This document shows positions 27,798-36,649 of a stretch of 64,000 nt of DNA, one piece after another. Position 1 is the stretch's first letter, and the number at the start of each line of letters is the position of its first letter. A program made the position numbers and the translations under genes. This DNA is from Pseudomonadota bacterium (GTDB lineage: Bacteria > Pseudomonadota > Alphaproteobacteria > SP197), in assembly GCA_039028155.1 (NCBI GenBank), contig JBCCIS010000001.1, positions 62,001-126,000 on the forward strand. Reading direction: 5' to 3'. A model generated the notes under the pieces. The model was not told where the DNA came from and did no database searches. It saw nothing but the letters and a program-made list of their open reading frames with translations.

Positions 27798-29119
27798 GCC
27801 GCGCGCCTTTCCTGAAGAATTCGCCGCGTGTCGACCAGGTGGATGGTGTTGGCGGATCCCGCGATCCGACCGGCAACAAACGGTTGATCGGACGTCTCGA
27901 CCCGCCCGGCGCCGACGTCGTCGACCTGACCCAAAGCGTCGCACATGAACGCGATGTCGCCCTCCGGTGTCGAGACGACGGCGGCCACGCCGCTTTGCTT
28001 GCGCGGCGCCATGTAAACGCGATGCAGATCGATCGCCGGCAGGGTATCGCCGTAAAGCGCGACAAACCCGTCGTACTTCGACAGTTTCTTCGGCAACGGC
28101 GCGTAGTCCAGCGGCGTTCCCACGGCGCGCACCAGGTCGGCCGCCAAGCCATACCAGGTCTCGTTGACACGAATGGTCAGCAAACGCATACGCTCGCCGG
28201 TTGGTGCATCGCGTTTCTTGGCGAGCGGCAGCCCCGGCGCGCGGCTCGCCTCGACCGGCCGTTCGAATTGGCGCGCCAAGTTCTGCAGACCAAGCCGCTC
28301 AACCGCAGAACCATCGTCAAGGTAGAGGCGTTCATCGTCGCCATCGATTTCGTGACGACAAGGCTGGATGCCGTGTACGACATCGACGGCAAAACCGATC
28401 TCCTGGCCCGCGGAGACGACGACGATGACGGACGCCGGCTGTTGTGCATCATCGTTGCCAAGTTCTTTCGCCAGCGACACGATCATGCAGCCGTCATCGC
28501 GCGATCGTCCCAGCAGCGACGGCGGACCCTCCAGTCGATGAATGACCGTCGGCATGTCGGCCAATCGTTTGACCAGTTGTGGCACGATGGCGAATGTCCG
28601 TCCGGCGCATTCAACGATCAACCGATCCTCGATCACCGTCATATCGTCCGCGCGCTGAGCCGCCGCGATACCCCAGGCCGGTTCCTCGATCTGATCGTGT
28701 CGGTCGATCTGCGGTTCGAACGTCAGGACTTCGGGCGAGACCACGCGATATGCCTCGCCGCGATACCGCACGTGACCGTCAAACAAATCGGCGGCCACCG
28801 TCGCATCGTGATCGCGCGAGTTGGTCACCACATGACGCGAGACCATCGTCTCGACGGCGGTCACGCTCAACGCCGTGCCACCCGCGCCGTTGTCGACAAG
28901 GATGAGACGATCGGCGTCGCCGGTTTCAGCGCCAGGATCAAGACGCCGCCTCAGGCTTTGCTGCGGCACGGCCGTGACGAAGGCCGCGGTCACGCCGTCA
29001 ACAAAGTCAGGCGCGAAGGGTAGCGGCGCGACGCTGCCTTTGCGCGCGATCCCCAGAACGCTCGATGCTCGCAGGGCATAACATTGCCCGGCGTCGCGAA
29101 AGAGAAGGAACGCCGGCAT
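27794..29119 (-). CDS. Multi-domain CheW scaffold protein
   Basis: A 441-aa protein, about three times the size of CheW. Three CheW-like modules can be read. One covers about residues 1-120 (FLLFRDAGQCYALRASSVLG). One covers about 165-295 (RLIVECAGRTFAIVPQLVKR). The third, best conserved, covers about 310-435 (MRLLTIRVNETWYGLAADLV). CheW couples MCPs to CheA; tandem modules could bridge or extend arrays. It lies between cheR (6 bp) and cheB (4-bp overlap), and no single-domain cheW is present, so this protein probably does the whole job here. Confidence 0.8.
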   Translation of the reverse strand: MPAFLLFRDAGQCYALRASSVLGIARKGSVAPLPFAPDFVDGVTAAFVTAVPQQSLRRRLDPGAETGDADRLILVDNGAGGTALSVTAVETMVSRHVVTNSRDHDATVAADLFDGHVRYRGEAYRVVSPEVLTFEPQIDRHDQIEEPAWGIAAAQRADDMTVIEDRLIVECAGRTFAIVPQLVKRLADMPTVIHRLEGPPSLLGRSRDDGCMIVSLAKELGNDDAQQPASVIVVVSAGQEIGFAVDVVHGIQPCRHEIDGDDERLYLDDGSAVERLGLQNLARQFERPVEASRAPGLPLAKKRDAPTGERMRLLTIRVNETWYGLAADLVRAVGTPLDYAPLPKKLSKYDGFVALYGDTLPAIDLHRVYMAPRKQSGVAAVVSTPEGDIAFMCDALGQVDDVGAGRVETSDQPFVAGRIAGSANTIHLVDTRRILQERRAA

Positions 29120-29125
29120 CCGACA

Positions 29126-30016
29126 TCAATCCAGTTTTCGATAGATGACGGCGTTGTCAGCTTGGCAACGCTCGTACCGCCCGGCGTCGGCGATCCGGTC
29201 GGTGACGCCCAACAACAGAAGCCCGCCTTGCGCCAAAGATCGGGTCAGCAATTCCTGGGTATGGACCTGACCTTCATCCTCAAAATACATCATGACATTG
29301 CGGCACAAGACGATGTCGAAGGCATCGCCGGGCGGACGTTCGCCCATCAGGTTGTGCTGGTGAAAACGGACGAGCGCGGTGAGCTCCGGATGCACGCTCT
29401 TGCGATAGGGCTGCGCACCCTCCACGTCCATGAAATAGACCATGTTTTCGGCCGGCATCTGTCTGAACGAATCGAGTCCGGGTCCGCCGTAGACGCCATC
29501 CCTGGCCTTCATGATCATCTGCGTGCTGATGTCGGTTCCCAGGATATCGACCGCCCATGCCTTCGGTTCGCAACCGGCCTGCAAAAAGGCGCGCAGCACC
29601 AGAATGGCAAGCGTGTAGGCCTCCTCACCGGACGCGCAGCCGGCCGACCAGATGGCCAGACGGCGGTCGCCGGCACGGGCACGCTCTTCAATCAGTTCGG
29701 GCAGACCATGCAGGCTCAGCATGTCGAGCTGCGCGGGATCGCGGAAAAAGAAAGTCTCGTGAACCGTGACACCCTCGACAAGCGCCAACCATTCGGGGTC
29801 GTGGTCAGGGCGCGTGACCATGTGTTCGACCCAATCAACGGCTTCGTCGGGCGTGAACCTGGCAACGGCCGAATTCAGCTTGCGCATCAGCAACTCGTCG
29901 CGGCGAAAGCCGCAGCGGCCACGTAGATCAGCAAACAGCCGCTCGGCACATGCCTCCAAACAGCCGTCCGGCATCTGCAGACCCGGGGTTGCCACGCTTG
30001 TCATCATCTCTGGCAC
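29126..30016 (-). CDS. cheR: Chemotaxis protein methyltransferase CheR
   Basis: A 296-aa SAM-dependent methyltransferase. The N-terminal helical domain spans about residues 20-85. The catalytic part shows TVHETFFFRDPAQLDML, then the SAM loop IWSAGCASGEEAYTLAI, then FDIVLCRNVMMYFE. It methylates glutamates on MCPs. Start choice is open: GTG 30016 has GAGG 5 bp upstream and no overlap with the MCP gene, ATG 30007 is close, and ATG 30046 would overlap the MCP stop. Second gene of the operon. Confidence 0.93.
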   Translation of the reverse strand: MPEMMTSVATPGLQMPDGCLEACAERLFADLRGRCGFRRDELLMRKLNSAVARFTPDEAVDWVEHMVTRPDHDPEWLALVEGVTVHETFFFRDPAQLDMLSLHGLPELIEERARAGDRRLAIWSAGCASGEEAYTLAILVLRAFLQAGCEPKAWAVDILGTDISTQMIMKARDGVYGGPGLDSFRQMPAENMVYFMDVEGAQPYRKSVHPELTALVRFHQHNLMGERPPGDAFDIVLCRNVMMYFEDEGQVHTQELLTRSLAQGGLLLLGVTDRIADAGRYERCQADNAVIYRKLD

Positions 30017-30023
30017 GGTTGCC

Positions 30024-31529
30024 TCAAACAGTCTTGAAACGGTCAACCTGATCGCGCGAGCGCTGGGCGAGTTTCGAAAGCTCGATCATGGTTGCGGTAA
30101 TTTCTTCTGCCGCGGTCGCATTGCCCTGCCCGATCTCGCGCAGCGATCCAACGTTGACTTCGATGCGCGCAACGGCGGCGCGTTGCTCTTCAACGGCGGT
30201 CGCCACGGATCTGACCATGGCGTCTGACTCCGACACGCGCTCGGCGATCTGGTCCATGGAATGGCCCATGGTCTCGGCCGACTCAACACTGCGCGCGGCG
30301 TCGGCTTCCGCCTGTTTGGCGAGCGCCAGAATTTCCTGCGCCGATTCCGCGGCATCCTCGGCAAGTTGCCCGACCTGCTGCGCGACGACGGCGAAACCCT
30401 TGCCCTGGTCGCCGGCACGCGCGGCCTCGATCGAGGCGTTCAGCGACAACATGTGGGTCTCGTTGGCGATCCGCGTGATCGCGTCGGAGATCCTGTTGAT
30501 GCGCTTGCTGTCCTCGGCAATGCCACGCGACGTCCTGAGCATGGCTTCCATGCGCTGACCGCCATCCTCGACCAGGCGCGCGGCCGCGGCGGCCTGTTCG
30601 GAGGCTTCGCGCGTCGTTTGCGCCGCCTCGGTAATCGACAGGCTGGTCTGCTGCATGGCATCGACAATCTGGTTCAGATCATCGATCTGCGTCTGGGCGC
30701 CTTCGGCGACTTGGCCAATCGCGTTGCTGGCCTGGGTCGCGCCGCCGGCGACCTGGGTTGTGTTCTGCGATAGCTCGCGCAGTGCGTTTTGCGTCTGCTC
30801 CATCAGCGTGTTGAACGAGGCGGACGCCTTGCCGATCTCGTCGTCGCGTTCGTAGACATGGCGGCGCGTGAAGTCGAGCTCGTCGGCGACCTCTTCCAGC
30901 AGCCGGCTCAACTCGCTGACCGGCCTGACGATATGGCTGCGCACCAGAATGCCGGCGAACACGGTCAGCAGCAGAATGCTGACCACAGGGCCCACGACAA
31001 TCGGCAGCCGGGCGTCCTGCAGCAGCATCAATGTCGTTTCGCGATCGGCGAACACGCGCTCAGCGATGTCATCGGCCAGCGTCTTGATCGCCGCCAGCGC
31101 GTTGTTCAGTTCGATCGACTGCGCCTGGCCAATCTCCTGTGTCTCGGGATCGGCGATGTAGTTCCTGAGTTCGTAGATCGACGTCAGCAGTTCGTTATGC
31201 CCTGCCTGGATCCACTCCTGGTCGGCCAAGACTTCCAGGGAAGCGCCGATTTCGGTGGTGAGCGCCGCCATCTCGCCGCGCGCCTGCAGCCGTGTCGTGC
31301 TGTCCACGCCCTGGCGTGCGCGTAGCTCCAATAGCGACAACTCCAGAAGGTCGCCCCTCAGGTTCTGGATCAAGATGATGTCTTCGAAGTACTGATTGGT
31401 CAGTCGGTCGATCCTGAGCTCGACTTCGCGCAACTGGACAATCGCGTTGGCGACAAGAGCCAAAGCCAGCAGCACCGCCAAAAAGAGCAATGCATAGAGC
31501 TTCGTACTGATCGACATCGAACGAAACAT
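30024..31529 (-). CDS. Methyl-accepting chemotaxis protein
   Basis: A 501-aa transmembrane receptor. TM1 is at about residues 10-32. A periplasmic four-helix-type sensor region of about 150 residues follows. TM2 is around PIVVGPVVSILLLTVFAGIL. A HAMP domain and a long cytoplasmic coiled coil complete it. The signalling tip is recognisable (LNASIEAARAGDQGKGFAVV). No CheR-tethering pentapeptide is seen at the C-terminus. ATG 31529 has GGTGGG 4 bp upstream. It heads the che operon, so it is the likely dedicated receptor for this CheA. Ligand unknown. Confidence 0.93.
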   Translation of the reverse strand: MFRSMSISTKLYALLFLAVLLALALVANAIVQLREVELRIDRLTNQYFEDIILIQNLRGDLLELSLLELRARQGVDSTTRLQARGEMAALTTEIGASLEVLADQEWIQAGHNELLTSIYELRNYIADPETQEIGQAQSIELNNALAAIKTLADDIAERVFADRETTLMLLQDARLPIVVGPVVSILLLTVFAGILVRSHIVRPVSELSRLLEEVADELDFTRRHVYERDDEIGKASASFNTLMEQTQNALRELSQNTTQVAGGATQASNAIGQVAEGAQTQIDDLNQIVDAMQQTSLSITEAAQTTREASEQAAAAARLVEDGGQRMEAMLRTSRGIAEDSKRINRISDAITRIANETHMLSLNASIEAARAGDQGKGFAVVAQQVGQLAEDAAESAQEILALAKQAEADAARSVESAETMGHSMDQIAERVSESDAMVRSVATAVEEQRAAVARIEVNVGSLREIGQGNATAAEEITATMIELSKLAQRSRDQVDRFKTV

Positions 31530-31720
31530 GGCACCCACCTTTTCGTCACGACATAAACGTCGTGACCATCCCCACTGCGGTGTCTTTATCTCATAAGAGC
31601 GCGCTATAGTTAACGCAGACCATAACCCATCGGTTGTGGCGTCAAAGGCCTGCCACCCAGAAATCGGGCGCTATATGATCACCGTCACATACCCGATCGG
31701 CCAGAATAAGGACGTCAATA

Positions 31721-32857
31721 ATGCTGACCCAAACCCAGGTCCGGCAACTATATCGCGAAACCGGCGAGGCGCAGGGCCTGCCGGGCTTTGTCTACACCTC
31801 CGAAGACTTCGCGCGCGCGGAGCATGAAAAGCTGTTCGCGCGCACCTGGATGTGTGCGGGCTATGCTCATGAAATAGCACAACCGGGCGATGTATTACCG
31901 CGCACCGTCGCCGGTGTGCCGATCCTGTTTACCCACGATCGGGACGGTCAAATCGGCTGTTTTCACAATATCTGCACGCACCGCGGCAGTTTGCTGGTTC
32001 CAGAGGCGAAATCCGGCGCCCAGACGCTGCAATGCCGCTATCACGCATGGACCTTTGATCTGGCTGGCAACCTGCGCGCGACGCCCCATTGGGGCGGCCA
32101 TAACCAGCCAAAGGCGAACGGCTTCGACCGCAGTTGCCACGGCCTCAAGCCCGTGCGCATGGCGCGCTGGCATGACTGGCTCTTCGTCAACCTGGACGGC
32201 AACGCGCCGCCGTTCGAGGACTATGCGGCGCCGTTCCAGAAACACTTCGACGAGTACGATCTGGACCAGGCGGTCTGGACGACGTGTCTGCCGTTCGACA
32301 TCAACGGCAATTGGAAGCTGGTCGCCGAAAATTATCTGGAAGTGCTGCATCTGCCCTATGTCCACACGGTCCTGGCCGAGGCCGCGCCGTTCCAGGAGCA
32401 CGATATCATCACCGACGGTGCGTGCCTGGGGACCGTGATCGACACCGGCCTGCCGGCAAGCTGGTCCGAAGACAACCTGCCGCGCTGGCCTGGCATCGCG
32501 GCCAACGCGCAGAACGCGAAGAACATGGCACTGTTCCCCAACTTCAAGCTGGTGATCGGTCCGGACCACTGTTGCAGCATGGTCGAGTTCCCCGCGGGCG
32601 CTTCGAAGTCGCACCAGCGCTGGGACTTCTACTTCGTCGGCGAAGGCGGCCGTGACGCGCGCTATGAGGCGGCCCGCGACGCGATCATCGAGTTCTATCG
32701 CAAGACCAATGTCGAGGATTTCGAGGCGGTCGAAGGCGTGCATGCCGGCCACATGTCGCCCGCCATGACCGGCGCGCAGTTCTCAGGCGTGTGGGAAGGC
32801 GCGGTGCATCACTTTCAGAAACTGGTCGCCGATGCCATGGTCGACGACAACACTTAG
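31721..32857 (+). CDS. Rieske non-heme iron oxygenase, alpha subunit (carnitine/betaine monooxygenase type)
   Basis: A 378-aa ring-hydroxylating-type oxygenase. The Rieske [2Fe-2S] ligands are C85/H87 (ICTHRG) and C105/H108 (CRYHAW). The mononuclear iron histidines are H210 and H215 in ENYLEVLHLPYVH. Overall form is that of CntA/YeaW and GbcA, which oxidise quaternary amines, rather than of aromatic dioxygenases, and no beta subunit is nearby. A reductase partner (CntB/GbcB type) is also absent. A BKACE gene follows after 66 bp, which points to carnitine or another betaine as substrate. The ATG is preceded by AAGGACG. Confidence 0.85.
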   Translation: MLTQTQVRQLYRETGEAQGLPGFVYTSEDFARAEHEKLFARTWMCAGYAHEIAQPGDVLPRTVAGVPILFTHDRDGQIGCFHNICTHRGSLLVPEAKSGAQTLQCRYHAWTFDLAGNLRATPHWGGHNQPKANGFDRSCHGLKPVRMARWHDWLFVNLDGNAPPFEDYAAPFQKHFDEYDLDQAVWTTCLPFDINGNWKLVAENYLEVLHLPYVHTVLAEAAPFQEHDIITDGACLGTVIDTGLPASWSEDNLPRWPGIAANAQNAKNMALFPNFKLVIGPDHCCSMVEFPAGASKSHQRWDFYFVGEGGRDARYEAARDAIIEFYRKTNVEDFEAVEGVHAGHMSPAMTGAQFSGVWEGAVHHFQKLVADAMVDDNT

Positions 32858-32923
32858 GTATCGTCGACAAGCCGTCGTCGCGGTGCTAAGGCCGAAGAAA
32901 CACAAACCAGAGGAGCCAACGCC

Positions 32924-33805
32924 ATGAATACCGACGTCTTCATTACATGCGCCCTGACGGGAGCCGGCGACACGGTGGGTAAGAGCGACAAGGTTCCCGT
33001 CACACCCGAACAGATTGCCAATGATGCCATCGAGGCGGCCAAGGCCGGCGCGGCGATCGCCCACATTCATGTGCGCGATATCGAGACCGGCCAAGGCAAC
33101 CGCGACCCCGAACTGTTTCGCGAGACGGTCGCGCGTATTCGTGACAGCGATACCGATGTCATCATCAACCTGACGACGGGCATGGGTGGCGACTTCGTGC
33201 CCGACCCCGACGACCCGACCAAGCTGGCGGAAGGTTCCGACATGGCGTCGGCCGAAGAGCGCGTCATCCATATCGAGGAGCTGCTGCCGGAGATCTGCAC
33301 CCTGGACGTCGCAACCATGAACTTCACCCACGGCGCCTTCATGAATGTGCCCCAGGTGCTGCGCGTCATGGCCGACCGCATCAAGGCCGCGGGCGTCGTA
33401 CCTGAGCTGGAGTGTTTCGACCTCGGTCATGTGCGATTGGCCAACCAATTGATCAAGGAAGGCCACATCGACGAACCACCGCTGTTCCAGCTGTGCATGG
33501 GCGTGCCGTGGGGCGCGCCCTCCGATCCGGAATCGGTCATCGCCATGCGCAACCTGCTGCCGGAGAACGCCACGTGGTCGGGTTTCGGCATCAGCCGCAT
33601 GCAGATGCCGATGGCAGCACAGATGGTCATCCTGGGCGGCAACGTGCGGGTCGGCCTGGAGGACAACCTCTACCTGTCGCGCGGCGTCCTGGCCAGCAAC
33701 GGTCAGCTGGTCGAGCGTGCGGTCGATATCGTCGAAAACCTCGGCGCGCGCGTCATGTCGCCGGCCGAAACCCGCGAGAAACTAGGCCTGACGCAGCAGC
33801 ATTAG
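32924..33805 (+). CDS. Beta-keto acid cleavage enzyme (BKACE, DUF849)
   Basis: A 293-aa TIM-barrel zinc enzyme of the BKACE family. The zinc histidines are H47 and H49 in AIAHIHVRD, and the family start FITCALTGAG is present. BKACE enzymes split a beta-keto acid with acetyl-CoA into acetoacetate and a new CoA ester. One well-known subgroup cleaves 3-dehydrocarnitine to betainyl-CoA plus acetoacetate. Co-orientation with a CntA/GbcA-like oxygenase supports that kind of substrate. A good ribosome-binding site (AGAGGAG) lies upstream. The precise substrate class needs active-site comparison. Confidence 0.87.
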   Translation: MNTDVFITCALTGAGDTVGKSDKVPVTPEQIANDAIEAAKAGAAIAHIHVRDIETGQGNRDPELFRETVARIRDSDTDVIINLTTGMGGDFVPDPDDPTKLAEGSDMASAEERVIHIEELLPEICTLDVATMNFTHGAFMNVPQVLRVMADRIKAAGVVPELECFDLGHVRLANQLIKEGHIDEPPLFQLCMGVPWGAPSDPESVIAMRNLLPENATWSGFGISRMQMPMAAQMVILGGNVRVGLEDNLYLSRGVLASNGQLVERAVDIVENLGARVMSPAETREKLGLTQQH

Positions 33806-33818
33806 ACTTCGAGAAACG

Positions 33819-35093
33819 TTAGTCCAGCAACGCGGCTTCATAGGGAAACTGCGACAGCTGTTCGTAGCCGTCCTGCGTGATCAGGACCTGCTGTTCCAGC
33901 TTCACGCCGTCGCGTTCGCCGACGGCACCGATATAGCTTTCGACGCAGATCACCATGCCGGGCTCGATCGTGCCGTCGTAGACGAAGCTGTCGCGGAAGA
34001 CCGGTTTGACCTGCGGATATTCGTCGCACATGCCGACACCGTGGATGACGCAGGCATAGGCGTTCTGCTGGAACTCCTCGGGCACCGGCCAGGCTTGTTC
34101 GCGGATCTCGCCCAGGGTGATGCCGGGACGCATTAGTTTGAGGTTGGTCTCGACCTCCTCCATGGCCAGCCGGTAGAGCTCCTTCTGGCGCTTCGTCGGC
34201 TTGGACGGACCACAGTGAAAGGTCCGGGAGATATCCGCGAAGTAGCCATACGGCCCGACCATGTCGGTATCGAAACCGACGAGGTCACCGTCCTCGACCT
34301 TTCGCTGCGAAGCCTCCTGCAGCCACGGATTGATGCGCGACCCCGACGCCAGCATGCGGCCTTCGTGCCAATCGCCGTTGTTGGCGAGGTTGGTGTAGTT
34401 GAGCAGTGCCCATAGCTGCACTTCGGTGACGCCCGGACGCAGCGCTTCTTTCATCTTGGTAGCGCCCAGCTCAGCGACCGCGACCGCCCACTTGATGCAC
34501 GCAACCTCGTCGGGCGATTTGATGACGCGTGCTTCCTCGGCGATCTGAACGCCATCGCCCACATCCAATCCGCGCTGCATCAGGGCCTGAGTAACGCTCG
34601 GATTGGTGTACTCGATCATGACGCGACGATTGTCGGTACCGATCTCGCTTAAGTAGTCGACGACATCGCCTGCCAACAACCGTGCTTCCTCGGGCAGTTC
34701 CTGCGCACCGTCGAAGAAGGAGTGCGCCCGTCCGGCGCGCGCCTCGTCAACACCGGGCGGGTTACCGTAACTGTTGTAGATGAAGACCGGACCCTCTTGC
34801 GGAACGAAGAGATAGGTCGAGGGAATGTGGGACTGGAAGAGCTCGTACGTCCGGTAGTCGACCGCGTAGCGCAGGCTGATCGGGTTAACCAGGATGCACA
34901 TCGCGGCGTCATGGCGCTTCAGCGCGTCGCGGATGCGGCCCAGGCGATACTTGTGCAACCGGTCGAAGTCGACCACAGGTGGCTCGCGGTACCGGGTGAG
35001 ATCGCTCCAATCGTCGTTCGAGACAATCGCGTCGATGGTGTGCTCAGACATGAAGACGTTCCGCAGCCGTCCGTTAACGTCGCGCACCATCAC
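33819..35093 (-). CDS. M24-fold metalloenzyme, candidate DMSP lyase DddP
   Basis: A 424-aa pita-bread (M24) protein with an N-terminal creatinase-like domain. Visible catalytic set: D275, D277 and D287 (FDTDMVGPYGYFAD), H351 and D357 (HGVGMCDEYP), Y346, E385 (VESYIG) and E400 (KLEQQVL). From memory, DddP of Ruegeria uses D295, D297, D307, Y366, H371, D377, E406 and E421. The spacing here agrees at every step except one residue between H and the first E. Ordinary Xaa-Pro peptidases share five of these residues but not the extra Asp, Tyr and Asp. It converges on the BKACE gene (13-bp gap). An Xaa-Pro peptidase or creatinase role remains possible. ATG 35051 is an alternative start. Confidence 0.62.
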   Translation of the reverse strand: MMVRDVNGRLRNVFMSEHTIDAIVSNDDWSDLTRYREPPVVDFDRLHKYRLGRIRDALKRHDAAMCILVNPISLRYAVDYRTYELFQSHIPSTYLFVPQEGPVFIYNSYGNPPGVDEARAGRAHSFFDGAQELPEEARLLAGDVVDYLSEIGTDNRRVMIEYTNPSVTQALMQRGLDVGDGVQIAEEARVIKSPDEVACIKWAVAVAELGATKMKEALRPGVTEVQLWALLNYTNLANNGDWHEGRMLASGSRINPWLQEASQRKVEDGDLVGFDTDMVGPYGYFADISRTFHCGPSKPTKRQKELYRLAMEEVETNLKLMRPGITLGEIREQAWPVPEEFQQNAYACVIHGVGMCDEYPQVKPVFRDSFVYDGTIEPGMVICVESYIGAVGERDGVKLEQQVLITQDGYEQLSQFPYEAALLD

Positions 35094-35160
35094 GCCCGAA
35101 CCGGCGTCGTGTCAAAGGTTTGTCGAAGGTGTTGGCGAGGCCGCGCGTCAAGAGCGCCGG

Positions 35161-35913
35161 TCAGGTTCCCGCTTGTTCGGGCCCCCAGACAATCTCGCGC
35201 GCGCCCAGGATCGGCCCCAACCCCTCGGGCTGGACAATGATCGCACAGCCGAAGTCATGACCACCGTCGGCGGCAAGCGCTTCCCACGGCAGGGTGATCG
35301 CCATCGCCTCGCCGTCCCACATGCCGATCGCCGTCAGCTCTTCGACAATATTGGCGTGATAAAGCGTCCGCCCGGCATTCTCTCCCGCCAGCACATCCGT
35401 CTCATCGTCGAGCAAGTAGCGCACGAACCAGATTGTCGCTTCGCCATCGTAATCGGCGGCCGGGATGGAGACGGTCAGCGCCTTTCTGTCAGACCAGGTC
35501 AATCCGATGTTCAGATCGATGGCCTTGTTGTTCTTGGCATCGTCGATCGCCTCCATCACCTGACCACGCGCCGACCCCACAACATGCTCGGCACCGTCGA
35601 CCACCATCTGCGGTGTGTAGACCATCGGCGAACCAAGCGACCGGGCATAGGAACGCTGGCGGTTGGTAAAATCCTTGGTCGCGAAGCGATCGCTCCAGCC
35701 GAGGTAATCCCAGTAATCGACATGAAACGCGAGCGCCAGCACATCGTCGTGCTGCCGCAGTTCGCCCAACAAAAGGTCAGCCGGCGGACATGAACTGCAG
35801 CCTTCCGACGTGAACAGTTCGACGACGACAGGTGAGCTGTCTGCCTTGGCCACCGTCGGTGCGCCGGTCATCAGAACGAGGGCCGACGTGGCGGCCAGAA
35901 AAAGCTTTCGCAT
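35161..35913 (-). CDS. DUF1223 exported thioredoxin-fold protein
   Basis: A 250-aa secreted protein. The signal peptide is MRKLFLAATSALVLMTGAPT up to about residue 24. The mature part starts with VVVELFTSEGCSSCPPAD, a CxxC pair in a thioredoxin-like setting that defines DUF1223. The family is common in alphaproteobacteria and has no proven function; a periplasmic redox role is plausible. ATG 35913 is preferred over 35949 because it begins the signal peptide directly. It follows the M24 gene on the same strand and lies 67 bp upstream of it. Confidence 0.82.
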   Translation of the reverse strand: MRKLFLAATSALVLMTGAPTVAKADSSPVVVELFTSEGCSSCPPADLLLGELRQHDDVLALAFHVDYWDYLGWSDRFATKDFTNRQRSYARSLGSPMVYTPQMVVDGAEHVVGSARGQVMEAIDDAKNNKAIDLNIGLTWSDRKALTVSIPAADYDGEATIWFVRYLLDDETDVLAGENAGRTLYHANIVEELTAIGMWDGEAMAITLPWEALAADGGHDFGCAIIVQPEGLGPILGAREIVWGPEQAGT

Positions 35914-36034
35914 GGGCTTGATAGTGAGTAGCAGGTCCGTAACCGGCAACTCACGTTGTGGTTATGGCGCCGTTTGCATGTCGCTCGAAACGGCGGAATT
36001 CTAGGGCCTGCGGCACACCAAGGGAACGCCAATT

Positions 36035-36631
36035 GTGATCTATCTGGCACGTCACGGGCAAACCGTGTGGAACCGGGTCGACCGGCGCCAGGGCCGGCGC
36101 GACTCGCCGTTGACAATGCGAGGCATTAACCAAGCCAGGGCCGTTGGGTGCCTGCTGAACGACCTGCTGGGCGAGACACCCTTACCGATCATCTCGAGCC
36201 CCTTGGGGCGGGCCTGGCAGACCGCCGTCATCATTGCCGAGACACGCGGCACCGCCGCCGGCGCGATCACGCATGACGATCGTCTCGCGGAAGTCTGCTA
36301 CGGACGATGGGAAGGACTGACGGCCGCTGAGATCCGCGAGACGGATCCTGAGAATTGGGCACGGCGGCAAGCAGACCGTTGGTCAATCGCACCCCCACGT
36401 GGTGAGTCCAACGTCGATCTGCAGCGACGGGTCGGGGCCTGGCTGTCGGAGCAGGACAAGACAAGGGATATCATCGTGGTGGGTCACGGAGCGCTGAACC
36501 GCGCCCTCGTCGGCCTTATGGCGGATCTGACTCCGGACCAGACACTCGCCCTGCCGGAAGATCAGGAGAGCATTTTTCGGCTGTCCGACGGGTTCTATGA
36601 CATCTTGAGCGCGAACAGCGATATGGCTTGA
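36035..36631 (+). CDS. Histidine phosphatase family protein (phosphoglycerate mutase-like)
   Basis: A 198-aa histidine phosphatase. The catalytic RHG motif is LARHGQTVWN at residues 5-14. The second histidine is in VVGHGALNRAL, and E is in the DDRLAEVCYGRWEGLT motif typical of GpmB/CobC-like phosphatases. It removes phosphate from small metabolites or cofactors; the substrate cannot be assigned. It starts at GTG. The GNAT gene follows after 18 bp and may be co-transcribed. Confidence 0.85.
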   Translation: MIYLARHGQTVWNRVDRRQGRRDSPLTMRGINQARAVGCLLNDLLGETPLPIISSPLGRAWQTAVIIAETRGTAAGAITHDDRLAEVCYGRWEGLTAAEIRETDPENWARRQADRWSIAPPRGESNVDLQRRVGAWLSEQDKTRDIIVVGHGALNRALVGLMADLTPDQTLALPEDQESIFRLSDGFYDILSANSDMA

Positions 36632-36649
36632 GCGAATGAGGTACAGCCG

